A stretch of 64,000 bases of DNA from Thiodiazotropha sp040507035 (GTDB lineage Bacteria > Pseudomonadota > Gammaproteobacteria > Chromatiales > Chromatiaceae), in NCBI GenBank assembly GCA_040507035.1, contig JBEVVR010000014.1, forward strand, positions 62,001-126,000, written 5' to 3'. Made by a program: the position numbers and the translations under genes. The notes under the pieces are model-generated. The model saw nothing but the letters and a program-made list of their open reading frames with translations, did not search any database and had not been told where the DNA came from. Positions 33,408-45,900 of the stretch are shown here, piece by piece; position 1 is the first letter of the stretch, and the number at the start of each line of letters is the position of its first letter.

Positions 33408-35219
33408 ATGAGTATATTGTCCACAGGTGCCCTGGTGCTCTACAAAATACGGCCAGCCCGGGTGATCGAGGTGAGCGACAAGATCACCATCGAGTTGGAA
33501 GGGGGTAAGAGTAAACGGGTCAGGGATAAAGATGTCGTCTTGCTCCACCCCGGGCCCTTTTCGGACCTGAAACTGCTAACTCCCCAGCGTGGTGAGGTAG
33601 AGGAGAACTGGGAGTTGCTGGAGGGCGCCAAGACCGACATCAAGGAGCTGAGTGAGCTGGTATTCGGCGATTTCACCCCCGCCCTGGCCTGGGCGACCTG
33701 GCAGCTGGTGGCCGAAGGGATCTACTTTGAAGGCGAACCTGCATCGATTCGTCCCCGTTCCGCCGAACAGGTTGCCGCCGAAATTGCCAAGCGCAGGAAA
33801 AAGGCGGCCGAGGCCGAGGCATGGGAGGGCCTGATGCAGCGCCTGCAGTCGGGCTCGATCCTCGAGGAGGATCGCAAGGCCCTGGGCGAGGTCGAGGCGC
33901 TGGCCCTGGAAAAGCGGGAGAAGAGCCGTATCCTGCAGGCCCTGGAGATCCAGGAGACCCCGGTCAACGCCCACCGTCTGCTGCTCAAGACCGGCTACTG
34001 GCCGCCCAATGAGAATCCCTATCCGCGCCGCATGGGCATAGATGAGACCATCCCCGTGCAGGTGGTTCCCGCCCTGCCGCAAGAGGAGCGGCTCGATCTC
34101 ACCGGGCTTGCCGCCTATGCCATCGATGACGAGGATAACCAGGACCCGGATGATGCGGTCAGTCTCGATGGTGAACGAATCTGGGTCCATGTGGCCGATG
34201 TCGCCGCCCTGGTCCACCCCGACAGTGCGATGGACCTGGAGGCCAGGGCCCGGGGGGCCAACCTCTATCTGCCGGACCGGGTGATCCCGATGCTGCCACC
34301 CCAGGTGACCGAGCAACTCGGCCTCGGCCTGCAACAGCGCTCTCCCGCCTTGTCGATCGGTTTCACCCTCTCCCCGAAGGGAGAGGTGGCGGAGGTGCAG
34401 GTACACCCCAGTTGGGTCCAGGTGGAGCGCATCAGCTACGCGGCTGCGGATCAACGTCTAGATGAAGAGCCCTTCGCCAGCCTGTTGGCTATGAGTCAGC
34501 GCTATCGACGGCGACGTGATGAGGCCGGTGCCGCATCGATTCAGCTGCCTGAGGTGAAAATCAAGGTCAGCGATGAGGTGGTGACAATCGAACCTCTGCC
34601 CCGATTACAGAGCAGGGAGATGATCACCGATCTGATGCTGATGGCCGGAGAGGGGATCGCCAACTATAGCCAGATCCATGAGATTGCGCTCCCCTTCGCC
34701 ACCCAGGCAGCGCCGGATCGGCTCGAACAACCGCGGGATTTGGCTGCCATGTACGCCTACCGCCGTTTCTTCAAGCCGACCCAGGTTAAGACCCAGGCAG
34801 AGCCCCATGCCGGATTGGGATTGGCCAGCTACACCCGGGCCACCAGTCCACTGAGGCGTTATGCCGATCTTCTTGCACACCAGCAGCTGCGCGCCCATCT
34901 CGGTGGAGGTGAAACACTCGATATCCACGCCATATCAGAACGTATCGCCCAGTCTGAGCTTGGCAGTTTGGCGAACCGCAGGACAGAAAGAGTGTCAAAC
35001 GATCACTGGCGTCTGATCTATCTGCGCGACAACCCCGAGTGGCAGGGCGAGGCGGTGATCGTGGCCAAGGAGGGAGAACGGGCTACCGTGCTGCTGCCCT
35101 CCATCGCCATGGAGGCCAAGGTGCGTGTTCGCGGCGAAGCTAACCTGAACGACCCCATCAGGTTAAAGCCCCGGGAGATCGACATTCCAGATCTCAGTTG
35201 CTATTTCCGCATCATCTGA
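33408..35219 (+). CDS. RNase II-family (RNB) exoribonuclease
   Basis: About 603 residues from ATG 33408 (MSILSTGALVLYKIRPARV). The RNB catalytic core: AYAIDDEDNQDPDDAVSLDG with the metal-binding Asp cluster, HVADVAALVHPDSAMDLEA, LQSREMITDLMLMAGEG and YTRATSPLRRYADLLAHQQL. A winged-helix-like N-terminal half (LEEDRKALGEVEAL...) precedes it, and a degenerate S1/OB-like region follows. It is shorter than RNase R (about 800), and the N-terminus differs from E. coli RNase II. Confidence 0.87.
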   Translation: MSILSTGALVLYKIRPARVIEVSDKITIELEGGKSKRVRDKDVVLLHPGPFSDLKLLTPQRGEVEENWELLEGAKTDIKELSELVFGDFTPALAWATWQLVAEGIYFEGEPASIRPRSAEQVAAEIAKRRKKAAEAEAWEGLMQRLQSGSILEEDRKALGEVEALALEKREKSRILQALEIQETPVNAHRLLLKTGYWPPNENPYPRRMGIDETIPVQVVPALPQEERLDLTGLAAYAIDDEDNQDPDDAVSLDGERIWVHVADVAALVHPDSAMDLEARARGANLYLPDRVIPMLPPQVTEQLGLGLQQRSPALSIGFTLSPKGEVAEVQVHPSWVQVERISYAAADQRLDEEPFASLLAMSQRYRRRRDEAGAASIQLPEVKIKVSDEVVTIEPLPRLQSREMITDLMLMAGEGIANYSQIHEIALPFATQAAPDRLEQPRDLAAMYAYRRFFKPTQVKTQAEPHAGLGLASYTRATSPLRRYADLLAHQQLRAHLGGGETLDIHAISERIAQSELGSLANRRTERVSNDHWRLIYLRDNPEWQGEAVIVAKEGERATVLLPSIAMEAKVRVRGEANLNDPIRLKPREIDIPDLSCYFRII

Positions 35220-35283
35220 GACGACGCCAACCGTTTACACCTAGAGCACGAAAGCTCAGGCTTTATTTAATCGCGAGGTGGAA

Positions 35284-35820
35284 ATGATGCGCTGGATCAT
35301 ACTTACCCTGCTGCTCTCGGCATGCTCTCAATCCTACATGGTGAGTGACAATCTAGCCTACGCGTACAACCTGCCGCCGGTCGGTAGCAAGCTTGTTTTG
35401 ATGAAGCGGGTCTCCATTGAGCCCGGTACCACACGCACCTTTCTGCAACGGGGAAAATCGATGCACCTCGGTGATTTCGATCGCTACCTGGCCAACTGCA
35501 ATTTTGAAGTGGCTACTCTGAGTGATGAGGTTCAACAGATTGAGCCTGATAGCTTTGTGATCAAGAGCGTACAACGTTTGACCGCCCAGGTTGTGCGTAA
35601 CCCATACGATCAACCAAGGTTCATCAAGGCGGAGTTGGATCGCGGATCACCCATAGTCACCCATGGCTACCATCTCTGGCTGAGTTCAGAGAAACAGCCC
35701 GATGTGATGCGCATGACCTGCCGAGGAGCCTTTGATGACCTGTCTCGGGCACAACCGCCTTCAATCAATGAGATCAGGGAGGCGCTGGGAGAGATCGCCG
35801 AGTTGGTGCTGGCGACCTAG
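35284..35820 (+). CDS. Putative lipoprotein, function unknown
   Basis: 178 residues from ATG 35284 (MMRWIILTLLLSACSQ). GAGG at 35275-35278 supports the start. The lipobox LLSAC with Ser/Gln after Cys predicts a lipoprotein. The mature protein has VGSKLVLMKRVSIEPGTTRTFLQRG and ANCNFEV. I recognise no assigned family. It follows the RNB gene on the same strand after 64 nt. Confidence 0.65.
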   Translation: MMRWIILTLLLSACSQSYMVSDNLAYAYNLPPVGSKLVLMKRVSIEPGTTRTFLQRGKSMHLGDFDRYLANCNFEVATLSDEVQQIEPDSFVIKSVQRLTAQVVRNPYDQPRFIKAELDRGSPIVTHGYHLWLSSEKQPDVMRMTCRGAFDDLSRAQPPSINEIREALGEIAELVLAT

Positions 35821-35821
35821 A

Positions 35822-36223
35822 GCCTGTTAACACTAGCCCCGGCCCTTCAGGCTCAACAGGGCGCATTGGATGAGTGTTAACAGGCCTAGCAGAGCCATGC
35901 GGTAAGAAGCATACGGCTGGGATTTAAAATCCTGGTTAGATTGAGTTCCGCTATCTTGTCACCGCTGGGCCAGGGTATTGGACATTGTTGAGATTTTGCA
36001 TCATATTTAAGCAAAGGAGATTATTCACGAGACGCCAAAAAGGGTGTTTCGGAAATGCAGGGAAGAGTTTATAAGAAAAAATTAAACAAACAATTGCACT
36101 GCTATACTCAATGGTGACAGATTCCTGAATTGTGGTTCTTTTTTTTGTCGGGAACCGTCGGGAAACAGCTTTATTTACCCCGCAATGAGTACTGCTTCCC
36201 TCTTGGATTGGTGTTAACAGGCC
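35822..36223. repeat. GCCTGTTAAC inverted-repeat elements in a 570-nt gene-free stretch
   Basis: The 35821-36390 interval has no gene that I can support. It holds a perfect 13-nt inverted repeat, GCCTGTTAACACT (35822-35834) with AGTGTTAACAGGC (35873-35885), and a third copy GTGTTAACAGGCC at 36211-36223. The core matches the palindrome at 21115-21128. The middle (about 35990-36170) is AT-rich and may carry the promoter of the downstream GGDEF-EAL gene, but I cannot define its boxes. Confidence 0.6.
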
Positions 36224-36390
36224 CTACAAAGAGTGGCTGTATGGTGGACGACATCACCTTGTCACCAAGCTGGATCACGCAGATCGATAGGGTGATTCTG
36301 TGCTGTTAAAGAAAAATGCGGCCGACCCGTCCGTAGAGTCAAAGTAAAAGCAGACGTTAGCAATAAAAAAACAGATATCGGTTGAGCACA

Positions 36391-38847
36391 ATGATTAGAC
36401 AGCCCTTGTCGAACAATGAGCGCATACAGCTGGAGTCTGTAAAAGGATTTATCACCGAAGAACAAACTCGAATACTTTATCAACAGGCCCCGATATCCAA
36501 TGCCACTGTCGTCGCCGTGGCGTTACTCTTCTACTTCCTTTTGAAAAACCATATTGAGTCTGGATTTTTAGCAATATGGGTGCTGGCCCTCATTGTATCA
36601 GCCAGTTTTCGTCTCGCACTATGGTTTATGCGCAACCGAAACCCAGACAGATTGTCAAATAAACAGTGGAAATGGAGTTATCTGGTCGGTTGTCTATTGG
36701 TGGGCATCTCCTGGAGCTTGATTGTTCCCTATATCTATTTCGCCAACAACCTTACGGTTGCAATCGGATTGTGTATGCTGCTTTTTGGTATTGTCGCATC
36801 CGCTGTGGTTATCCTCTCCGCATACATACCGGCATTTGTAGCCTATGTCTATCCTCAAGTTATGACCCTTGTCGTTACACTTTTTTCCTACGGTGATACG
36901 GGACACAACGCATTGGCGATCGCGACCTTGGTCTACCTTGTCATGACCACGCTGTTTACACGCAACATCAATCGTAACCTGATGGAAAACATCAGGCTAC
37001 AAGTGCAAAACAGTCAGCTGATCGAGGATCTGGGTGAAGAGGTCAAGAGTCGGGAAAGCGTTATCGAAAAGCGTACCCTCCAACTGCAAGAGAAAAACAG
37101 TGAACTTAGCAAGGAGATCAGCGAACGCGAAATCGCCGAGTCTGCGTTGCGCAAAAGCGAAGAGCGTTTCGAGCTGGCGATGCGAGGTGCCAATGATGGA
37201 GTATACGACTGGAACCTGGAGAGTAACGAAATCTACTACTCACCACGCTGGAAGAGTATGCTGGGTTACCAGGACCACGAGCTAGCCAATTCATTTTCCA
37301 CTTGGGAAAAACTGATCAGCGACATAGATCGTGAACGCTGCTGGGATATGTTGAACGACTACACCAATGGAAAACGCGATAACTTTCACATCGAGTTCAA
37401 GATGCGTCATAAGGATGGTCATTGGGTGGATATTCTATCCCGTGCTTTTCTGGTTCGTGACGGGGAGGGCAAGGCGATACGTATCGTCGGTACGCATGTC
37501 GATATATCCGAGAAGAAACGTCAGGAAGCCCATATCCTTAGACAGGCACATTTCGATGGCCTGACCGGTCTGCCAAACCGCTTCCTCGCCATGGATCGTC
37601 TGGCTCAGCTACTCAAGGAGGCATCAAGAGATGCATCCAAAGTCGCCATACTCTTCCTTGACCTGGACGGCTTTAAACGTGTCAATGACACTCTGGGACA
37701 CGAAACCGGTGATCGTCTGCTGGTACAGGCCGCTGGTCGACTGCAATCAGCGGTTCGGGATGAAGACAGTGTTTGCCGTCTCGGTGGTGATGAATTTATC
37801 GTCCTGTTGCGCAACTTGACTGAATTGACAGATGCAAAAAAAGTGGCGAAAAATCTCATCTCGCAGTTTCGACATCCGTTCAAACTGGATGAACGGGAGT
37901 TGGTGGTAACCACCAGTATCGGTATCGCGGTATATCCCAGCGATGGCAGTACGCCAACGGAATTGCTGCGAAATGCTGATACCGCGATGTATCACTCAAA
38001 GGAGCAGGGCAGAAACACCTTTAACTTTTTTACCAGGGAGATGAATCTTAATATTTCACGTAGCCTGGAAGTCGAGGAGCAGTTACACGGTGCTCTGGAG
38101 CGAAAAGAGTTTTCCATGGTCTATCAACCGATTGTTGAATTGAAGAGCAATAGGATAGTTGCTGCAGAGGCCTTGTTGCGCTGGAACAACCCCGCCCTGG
38201 GTACTGTATCACCCGATGAGTTTATCCCAATTGCAGAACAGACAGGTGTGATCCTGGGGATCGGCAGGTATGTCTTGTCCGAGGCTGTATACAATGCTCG
38301 GCGTTGGCATGGAATGCTCGACCAGAAGTTTAAAATAGCCATCAATCTATCACCAAGACAGCTACGTGATGCTTCATTGGTCCAATATATTGAGGACCTC
38401 ATCTACAGCAGCGGTTTGAAGACAGAATCCCTGGTATTGGAGATTACCGAAGGCGTGTTGATGAGCGGGCAGCAGGATATCGCAGAAACATTGGATCGCT
38501 TGCACAAAATCGGTATAGGACTTGGAATGGATGATTTCGGTACTGGTTATTCATCGCTGAGCTATCTACGCAACTTTCCATTCGATCTACTGAAAGTGGA
38601 TCGCAGTTTCATCGCTGATCTGATTGCCGATCCAGCAGACTACGAATTGGTCAATGCTTCAATTCTGATGGCACATGGGATCGGGCTTGAAGTGGTTGCG
38701 GAAGGTGTGGAGACCGAGGAACAACTCAACCAGCTATGCAATCTGCAGTGCGAATACGCTCAGGGGTATCTATTTAGTCGTCCCATCGATGCGGATTCAT
38801 TGACACGACTGCTACAGAGTAGTCGTATAACAAATCTGCCTGTCTAA
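36391..38847 (+). CDS. Membrane GGDEF-EAL (PAS-containing) c-di-GMP enzyme
   Basis: About 818 residues. The N-terminus has five or so hydrophobic segments (ATVVAVALLFYFLL, FLAIWVLALIVSASF, SYLVGCLLVGISWSLIVPYI, AIGLCMLLFGIVASAVVIL, YVYPQVMTLVVTLFS), then a coiled linker, a PAS domain (about 255-375, SEERFELAMRGANDGVYDW), GGDEF (RLGGDEFIV, intact) and EAL (EALLRW, intact, with DDFGTGYSSL). An inhibitory-site RxxD lies five residues before GGDEF (RDEDSVCRL). Both catalytic sites look competent. ATG 36391 is preferred to TTG 36382. It is convergent with the HD-GYP gene. Confidence 0.93.
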   Translation: MIRQPLSNNERIQLESVKGFITEEQTRILYQQAPISNATVVAVALLFYFLLKNHIESGFLAIWVLALIVSASFRLALWFMRNRNPDRLSNKQWKWSYLVGCLLVGISWSLIVPYIYFANNLTVAIGLCMLLFGIVASAVVILSAYIPAFVAYVYPQVMTLVVTLFSYGDTGHNALAIATLVYLVMTTLFTRNINRNLMENIRLQVQNSQLIEDLGEEVKSRESVIEKRTLQLQEKNSELSKEISEREIAESALRKSEERFELAMRGANDGVYDWNLESNEIYYSPRWKSMLGYQDHELANSFSTWEKLISDIDRERCWDMLNDYTNGKRDNFHIEFKMRHKDGHWVDILSRAFLVRDGEGKAIRIVGTHVDISEKKRQEAHILRQAHFDGLTGLPNRFLAMDRLAQLLKEASRDASKVAILFLDLDGFKRVNDTLGHETGDRLLVQAAGRLQSAVRDEDSVCRLGGDEFIVLLRNLTELTDAKKVAKNLISQFRHPFKLDERELVVTTSIGIAVYPSDGSTPTELLRNADTAMYHSKEQGRNTFNFFTREMNLNISRSLEVEEQLHGALERKEFSMVYQPIVELKSNRIVAAEALLRWNNPALGTVSPDEFIPIAEQTGVILGIGRYVLSEAVYNARRWHGMLDQKFKIAINLSPRQLRDASLVQYIEDLIYSSGLKTESLVLEITEGVLMSGQQDIAETLDRLHKIGIGLGMDDFGTGYSSLSYLRNFPFDLLKVDRSFIADLIADPADYELVNASILMAHGIGLEVVAEGVETEEQLNQLCNLQCEYAQGYLFSRPIDADSLTRLLQSSRITNLPV

Positions 38848-38899
38848 CGAATAGACCATTCAAACCCTTTGACAGAACTTTTCAGCCAGGGATAGTTAA

Positions 38900-39931
38900 T
38901 TACTCATCTAAACTAAACCCTTTTTCGCGGAACAGTCTCAAGGCTGCATCGACCACATCGTTATCAAAATGCGTAGTGCGTTCCTCCTCAATATGTATCA
39001 GTGCCTTTTCAATGCCAAGACCTTCGCGGTAGGGGCGATGTGAGGCCATTGCTTCGATAGTGTCAGCAACCGCGAGGATGCGTGCTTCCATCAAGATTTC
39101 GTCACCCTGCAGTGCTTGAGGATAACCACTGCCGTTTAGACGTTCGTGGTGTTGTCGCACGGTTTCAGCGATCGGCCAGGGATATTCAATCTCCTTTAGA
39201 ACATCATAGCCCATATCTGGGTGCTGTTTGATTAGTGCAAACTCAGGATCGCTGATGCGGCCCGGTTTGCTGAGGATTTCGCTGGGTACGCTGATTTTTC
39301 CTATGTCATGGACCACTGCGGCGAGGTTGATTCCCTCGATCTGTGCCTCAGGTAGTTCGAGTTCGCGAGCGATAGCACTGGCAATCTTGGCGACCCTTTG
39401 TTGATGGCCTGCGGTATAGGGATCGCGTAATTCCACCATGGCGGCAACGGCTGAAACGGATTTGAGCATGGTTTTCTTTAATCGCTCTTCACTCTCCACA
39501 AGGGATCGGGTGCGTTCCGCCACCATATCTTCGAGGTGATGTGTCAGATTATAGAGCTGTAGGTGAGTCTGTACCCGTGCCAGCAATTCATCCCGCTGGA
39601 AGGGTTTGGTGACATAATCAACACCACCGATTTCAAATCCTTTCAATTTATCTGGCATCTCTGAGAGGGCACTGACGAAGATAACAGGTATTTCGTTTAA
39701 ATCAGGTTCTTGTTTCAGGCGATGACAGACTTCGAAACCATCCATGCCTGGCATGTTTACGTCGAGGAGGATAAGTTTCGGTGGTTGCGCTATGGCTGCA
39801 TTCAATGCAAGTTCGCCATTGATCGCAGAACGTACCAGATAACCTTCAGCTGCAAGAATTTCAGTAAGCAGCCGTAAAGAGGCGGGTGTATCATCGACAG
39901 CAAGGATATAGTCGTTATCAGATTCCATCAT
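38900..39931 (-). CDS. Response regulator with HD-GYP output (predicted c-di-GMP phosphodiesterase)
   Basis: 343 residues from ATG 39931 (AGGAG seven nt upstream). The receiver domain has YILAVDDTPAS, phosphoacceptor Asp in LILLDVNMPGMDGF and Lys in YVTKPF. A linker helix then leads to the HD-GYP domain with VVHDIGKISVP and HHERLNGSGYP, both intact. HD-GYP proteins typically degrade c-di-GMP. The start overlaps the 3' end of the giant hybrid kinase gene by 14 nt, so this is very likely the kinase's partner. Confidence 0.92.
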   Translation of the reverse strand: MMESDNDYILAVDDTPASLRLLTEILAAEGYLVRSAINGELALNAAIAQPPKLILLDVNMPGMDGFEVCHRLKQEPDLNEIPVIFVSALSEMPDKLKGFEIGGVDYVTKPFQRDELLARVQTHLQLYNLTHHLEDMVAERTRSLVESEERLKKTMLKSVSAVAAMVELRDPYTAGHQQRVAKIASAIARELELPEAQIEGINLAAVVHDIGKISVPSEILSKPGRISDPEFALIKQHPDMGYDVLKEIEYPWPIAETVRQHHERLNGSGYPQALQGDEILMEARILAVADTIEAMASHRPYREGLGIEKALIHIEEERTTHFDNDVVDAALRLFREKGFSLDE

Positions 39932-42900
39932 CCTGTTGCTCCTTGGTCGTTGCGGCATCAATTGCACTTAAAATTGAAGGGTAGTCAAAATCGATTACCA
40001 GGTTCGAGAGCGTCCGACCCAAATCGGTATGTTTGATGGCGATCTGATTGATAACGGCGTTGATGCTTTCCTGTTCTAAGGATTCAACAGCACTTCGGAG
40101 TTGCTCGCGCAGTTCAGGGCTGACCTTCTTCATGATTCGTGGAGTTAGTACTTTACGGTCACCCTTGAATTTGCCTGAGACTTCGCGATAAACGTATTCA
40201 ATTCCCAGCTGTTTTGCCAGACTGTCGTAGATCTCACTGAAGAGAAACGGTTTGCGAATATAATCATCCATACCGGCATCATGCAGTTCTGGTTCTTGCT
40301 CTTTAAACGCGGATGCTGTGACGGCGACGATCTTTACTTGCTTGCCACCGGGCATACCGCGGATTTTTCGGGTGGCTTCTATACCATCCATCAGTGGCAT
40401 GCGTCGGTCCATCCAGATTAGATCGGGCTTCCACTTCTTGAATGTCTCTATGCACTCTTGACCATTGTTGGCCACCTTTACTTCCATACCTATATCAGCC
40501 ATCAATTTGGCCAGCAGCAGCTGGTTATCACGCTGGTCTTCGGCAACCAGGATACGGTAACTGGGTTGACCCGGTGCCAGGCCACTCACCTCACCCTCGA
40601 TCTTTCCACTGAGTTGTCTGATTTCGGCCTCGTCTGCTCTCATCAAAGGCAACTCCACACGGAACCGCGAACCCTTCCCAAAATCGCTCTCCACGATGAC
40701 CCTGCCACCCATCAACAATACGAAGTGCTGTACGATGGTGAGTCCCAGTCCCGTTCCAATCTGCATTTTGTCTTCAGCGAATTGCTCGAAGGGATTGAAC
40801 AATCGACGTTGATCATCTTCACTGATGCCCGGTCCTGTGTCCTCGACTTCCAGCAGTAGTAGCTGGTTCTCGTCATCAACACCCAGGCGGATAGTTACTG
40901 ATCCCTCAACAGTGAACTTAACCGCATTGCTCACCAGATTGACCAATATCTGGCGCAGTCTTGCCTCATCACCCTTAATGTAGCGAGGGAATTCGGATGA
41001 TTGGTCGAGACCGAGACTTAGTCCTTTTTGCTGCGCTCTCAGGCGCATCATATCGGTAACCTCGCGTATCAAGGCATGCAGATCATAAGTGGAGATTACC
41101 AATTGCAGTTTTCCAGCTTCGATTTTTGCAATTTCAAGAACATCATTGATTAATTTCAGCAGGTGTTCGCCGCTGTTATTTATGATGCTGAGACTTTCGT
41201 GTTGATCCTTGCTCAGATTTTTATCACGCTGCATCATGTGGGAGAAGCCGAGTATGGCATTCAGCGGGGTACGTAGTTCGTGACTCATATTGGCAAGGAA
41301 CACACTCTTTGCCCGATTTGCCGTCTCGGACTCATCACGTGCCATGCGCAGCTCCTCAGTGCGTCGTTGGACGGTCTCCTCAAGATGCTCTTTGTAACGC
41401 AGAAGCTCTTCTTCCGCTCGTTTGCGTTCGGTAATGTCACGCCCTTCTGGAATCAGTTGCACCACATTACCATCCGCATCGGTTACAGGCTTGAGGGAGA
41501 AGTCGATATAACTGATGCGGCCGTCCATTGAAGGGTGGTCGGCTTCGAAACGGACCAATTTGCCTTTTGCTGCTTCTTTTACAGCGCTTTTCAATTGCTC
41601 CTGTAACTCAACTGAATGGCTCCACCAGGGTGTTTCCCAGAAGGGTTTGCCGATCACTGTCTTCTCATCGATCCCAGCGAATTTTAGGGCAGTACGATTG
41701 GCTTGTAGCAGTGTTCCATCAGTGTCCAGTACACCAATAAACTGAAATGTTTGGTCAAAGATTACACGGAATTTCTGTTCACTCTCCCGTAACGCGGTGA
41801 TTTTGTTTTCCAGCTCTGTATAGAGCGTGGCGTTCTCGATGGAAATCGCGGCCTGTGAGGCCAGGGCCTTGAGCAGTTCCAAGCGATCAAGGGTGAAAAC
41901 ATCGCTTGCCAGATTATTCTCCAGGTAGAGCAGAGCGGAGAGTTTTCCCTGGTATATAATGGGCAGGCATAATAACGATCGTGTCTGATGCTCGGTGATG
42001 TACTCGTCGCTATTGAATGTCGGATCCAAATAGGCGTTACTCAGCACTACTTCGCGATGAGTGTGAGCTACGTAATTGACGACTGATACAGCAGCTTCTC
42101 CACTCTCTTCCACCGCTACTGCGTTCATCGTGCTTACACCCTTATCGGTGCCGTGGGACTGGATTATCAGACCGTCGCGAGTTTTCTGGATCAGCAGACC
42201 TTTCTCTGCTCCTGCGTTTTCGATTACGATACGCATCAGCTTTTCAAGTAACTGTTCGAGGTGCACCTCCTGGGAGAGCATTTGTGATACCTTGAGTACG
42301 GCAGAGGTGTCCAGTGACACTAAACCTTGCCGCACTCGTAATTTGAAACCTTGTTCCAGCAAGTTTGCCTTGCGCTCTGCGCCCCATGAGCGGAATCTAT
42401 CAACCGCATTACGCAATGCCTGTGTTGCGATATCGTCGCGACCCAGGGAAGTATAGAATCGTGCCTCGCGTTCGCAGGCCAATGCCTCATCCATCTGCTG
42501 ACCATTTTTGCGTGCCAAAGCTATGGCCTGATTAAAGCTATTGAGCGCACCTCCATTGTTACCTAAAAAGCGGGCCAGTTCAGCCTCCACAAGCGCTAAC
42601 TTGTGGGAGAAATTTGTTGGCGAGAGTGCCGCCCAGCGGCGTAATCGATCGACAAGCGGTGTGACTAGTTCAATACACTCGTCATGGGCGGTACTATCCC
42701 TGTTCTGGTATAGTGCCAGTAGTGCCAAGGCATAGTGAACAGTGTGAATGACCTGGTAGTAGAGACCCAATGCAGAATTGGAATACTCCTCCGCCTGCTT
42801 AGCGGATAATACTGCTGAGGCATAGTCGCCGAAGTGGTACTGGAGCATTGTACGGCTGCAGAATACACTGAACGCAAGTAGGTTGTTCTTCTCTGCTAAC

Positions 42901-45900
42901 CACTTGTGAAGATAATTGGCTTCAACGAAGAACTCACCAGTCAGTATTTTCGGATCGCCATCCGCATCGCGTAGGTTGGCCGTTGTCTGCAGCCAAATAC
43001 GAAGTAGATAAACCTGAAAAGGCAATCGCCAGCTTTCTATTTTTTCCAGGTATGCTAACTCTATGCTTTGGACGGACTCCAAGGGGACGCCAGTACAGAG
43101 CATATAACCGCAATGGTGAACAGCACTGAGGCTGGTATACTCCAGATCGCCGGTCTCGATTCCGCGTTTATAAGTCTCCAACAGGTGATTGGTGCTCTGC
43201 TGAACAGGCTCTTTCCAATGACGAACATAGGCGTTGAATAGCAGATTAACACGTGTCTGCAATTCCGCTGCAGGAAACTGATGTAGAATTTCCAGCGAGA
43301 GGCGACCGAAGCGGTAACCGGCTTCGATGTCACCGCTACTGCCACATAACAAGGCTCCATACCAGCCATAGGCAAACGCAGCCATTTGAGAATTACCGTG
43401 GGTTGCCGAAAGCACCACCATCTTGCTAACCAGGGCCAGTAACAGTTCTGGGTTGCTGCGTTGTACCGGTGTAGCGAGATGCATCATGATACGCAAGGAG
43501 GCAAGGTGACGTAAGTCGTGCATGGTCGGTTGATGTGCCAGTGCTTCGATGCGACCGGTAAGATCTGTCAATTGCTGGCGTTCTTCGCTGGACACTGTCT
43601 CATTGAGACTGATGCCAAGCTCGGCCAATGCCGCCATACCGGACTCGATGGCAGATGAATTTTTGTTCTGGGCGGTAAAAAATAGAATAGTCAGCTCATA
43701 AACCCTAAGACGCATGAACAGATCATCGGTGTGTTGTAGTGCTTCCGATGAAAGCAAAGCAGCGCGTTCGAAATTTGCGCATAGGTATTCCGCCTCAATG
43801 GCTTCAATGAATAATTCCAGCGTTGGTTCTGCAGGGTTTTTCCAGCGCTCGTAGGGTAGCAGGCCTATACCCATGCTCAGGTAACGGATTGCCGACTGAT
43901 AGGCCGCTGCGCGTTTGGCTTTGCTTCCCGCCAATAGATTCAAGGTGACAAGTCGTTGCTGCTCTTTCTGATTATTGATGTATTGAAAGCCTTGGTTTAA
44001 TTGATCGGTAATTTCAAAAACCCAATCCTCAAGATGTTCTTCAGGTGTCTGACTGAGTAACAGCCGTCCGATTCGAAGATGATTCAGTCGTTGTTGTTTT
44101 TGTGGCTGCAGTGCATAGGCCGCTTGGCAGATACGATCATGGGGAAACTCAAAACCTCCACCGGTCTCTATATCGGAGCCAGCTCCCGGTTCTGGTGGTG
44201 TTTCTATCTCCTGAAGCAGGCCAGCGGTAACCGCCGGTTGTAATCGTAACACCATCTCAGATTCCGGCATGTTGGCCAATGAGGCAAGCGTGCGGGCGCG
44301 GAAGTGGGTTCCGATACATGCTGCCAAGGCCAGAGAGGAGCGGGTTTCCTGGGGTAGGTCGTCCAATTTATTAGCCATGACATCGACTATGCTACTGATG
44401 ACCGGCTGCTGTCGTATGGCATCCAAATCCCATCTCCATCGCCGCTCTTCCGTGTCGAAATGGAGAAGGTTCTTGTCATACAAAGACTGCATGAATTGAC
44501 GAATGAAGAGTGGATTGCCTCCGGTCTTTTCCAAAACCTGCTGCGCCAGTGGTGAGGAGGTGGAGGGATCTGTTCTCAAGGCGTCGACAATCAGAGAATT
44601 AACCGTCGCTACTTTAAAGGGTTCTAGGTGGAGCGTACGTATCCTTCTCTTTTCTGTGACAAGTGAATCAAGAAGACTGGCGAGAGGGTGTCCGGCGACC
44701 ACTTCGTCGTCCCGATAGGCGGCAATGATCACAATCGGCAGGGTATCTATGCCGGACAGTAGTAGATTCAACAGTTGTACTGTCGCATGATCGGCCCACT
44801 GCAGATTGTCCAGAAACAGAACCAATGGGTGTTCCTGCTCCGAAGAGGCGAGAACGAAGCTACGAAAAAGATGGTGTAAACGATGTTGTGCCTGAGTCAG
44901 GCCGAGCTCTGGGGCAGGGGAGGGTGTTCCGATAATTAACTTGAGCTGCGGCAGCATGTCCACGAGCTGGCTGGCATCGCCACCGCAGGCTGTGAGCAGG
45001 TCTCTCTTCCATTGTGCCAATTGCTGGATGCTGCCAGTCAACATCAGATCAATCCATTCAGCAAAAGCCTGGCGTAAACCGACATAGGGTACATGGCGCT
45101 GGGAGCTTTCATATGTGCCAACGATGAAATAGACACTCCGATCTACGGCAAATTGACGCAAAGCCTTCACCAGGGCGGTCTTGCCGCTACCCGCATGGCC
45201 AGATATCAGTGCTACACAGCCTCTACCGTTTATAGCGCCCTCAATTGCTTGCTGTAGACTCTCCAGATCGGCTCTGCGGTTGTAGAGTCGTTCCGGTAGA
45301 TGGAATCTACTGCTGTAGTCTGATTGGCCGAGAGAAATTTCGTCGATGTTACCGGTTGTTTGTAGTTGCTGCTGGATAGCCTTCAGATCGGCATGCACCC
45401 CAAACGCGGATTGATAACGCTCGTCAGGATTTTTCGCCACTAGCCGCAAAATGAGATCTGATAATGCATTTGGGATTTCGGGATTTAATTCATGGGGTGC
45501 ACGCGGATTGCGAGCCAGGTGTGCATAGACCCATTCAGCCGACTCTTCTGCTTCGAAAGGCAGTTTTCCGCTAAATACCTCGTAGAGCATAACACCCAGT
45601 GAATAGAGGTCGGTGCGATGGTCAACCCGGTGGTTGATTCTCCCTGTCTGCTCAGGTGAGATATAGGGAAGTACCTTGCATGAAAGGTCGCTTTCAACCA
45701 GGCCATCACTCTCTTTGATCGACGTGGCATCGCCAAATCCAATTAGTGTCACTGTCAATGGAGAAGAAGAGACGAGGATGTGGGAACTGGCAAGATTGCG
45801 ATGCATCACGTTTTCCCGGTGAAGCTCATCCACAAGGGCTGTTATAGCAATACTGACGGCCAGATTTTCTGCCAGGGTTTGGCGTCGTTTTACATGGGTC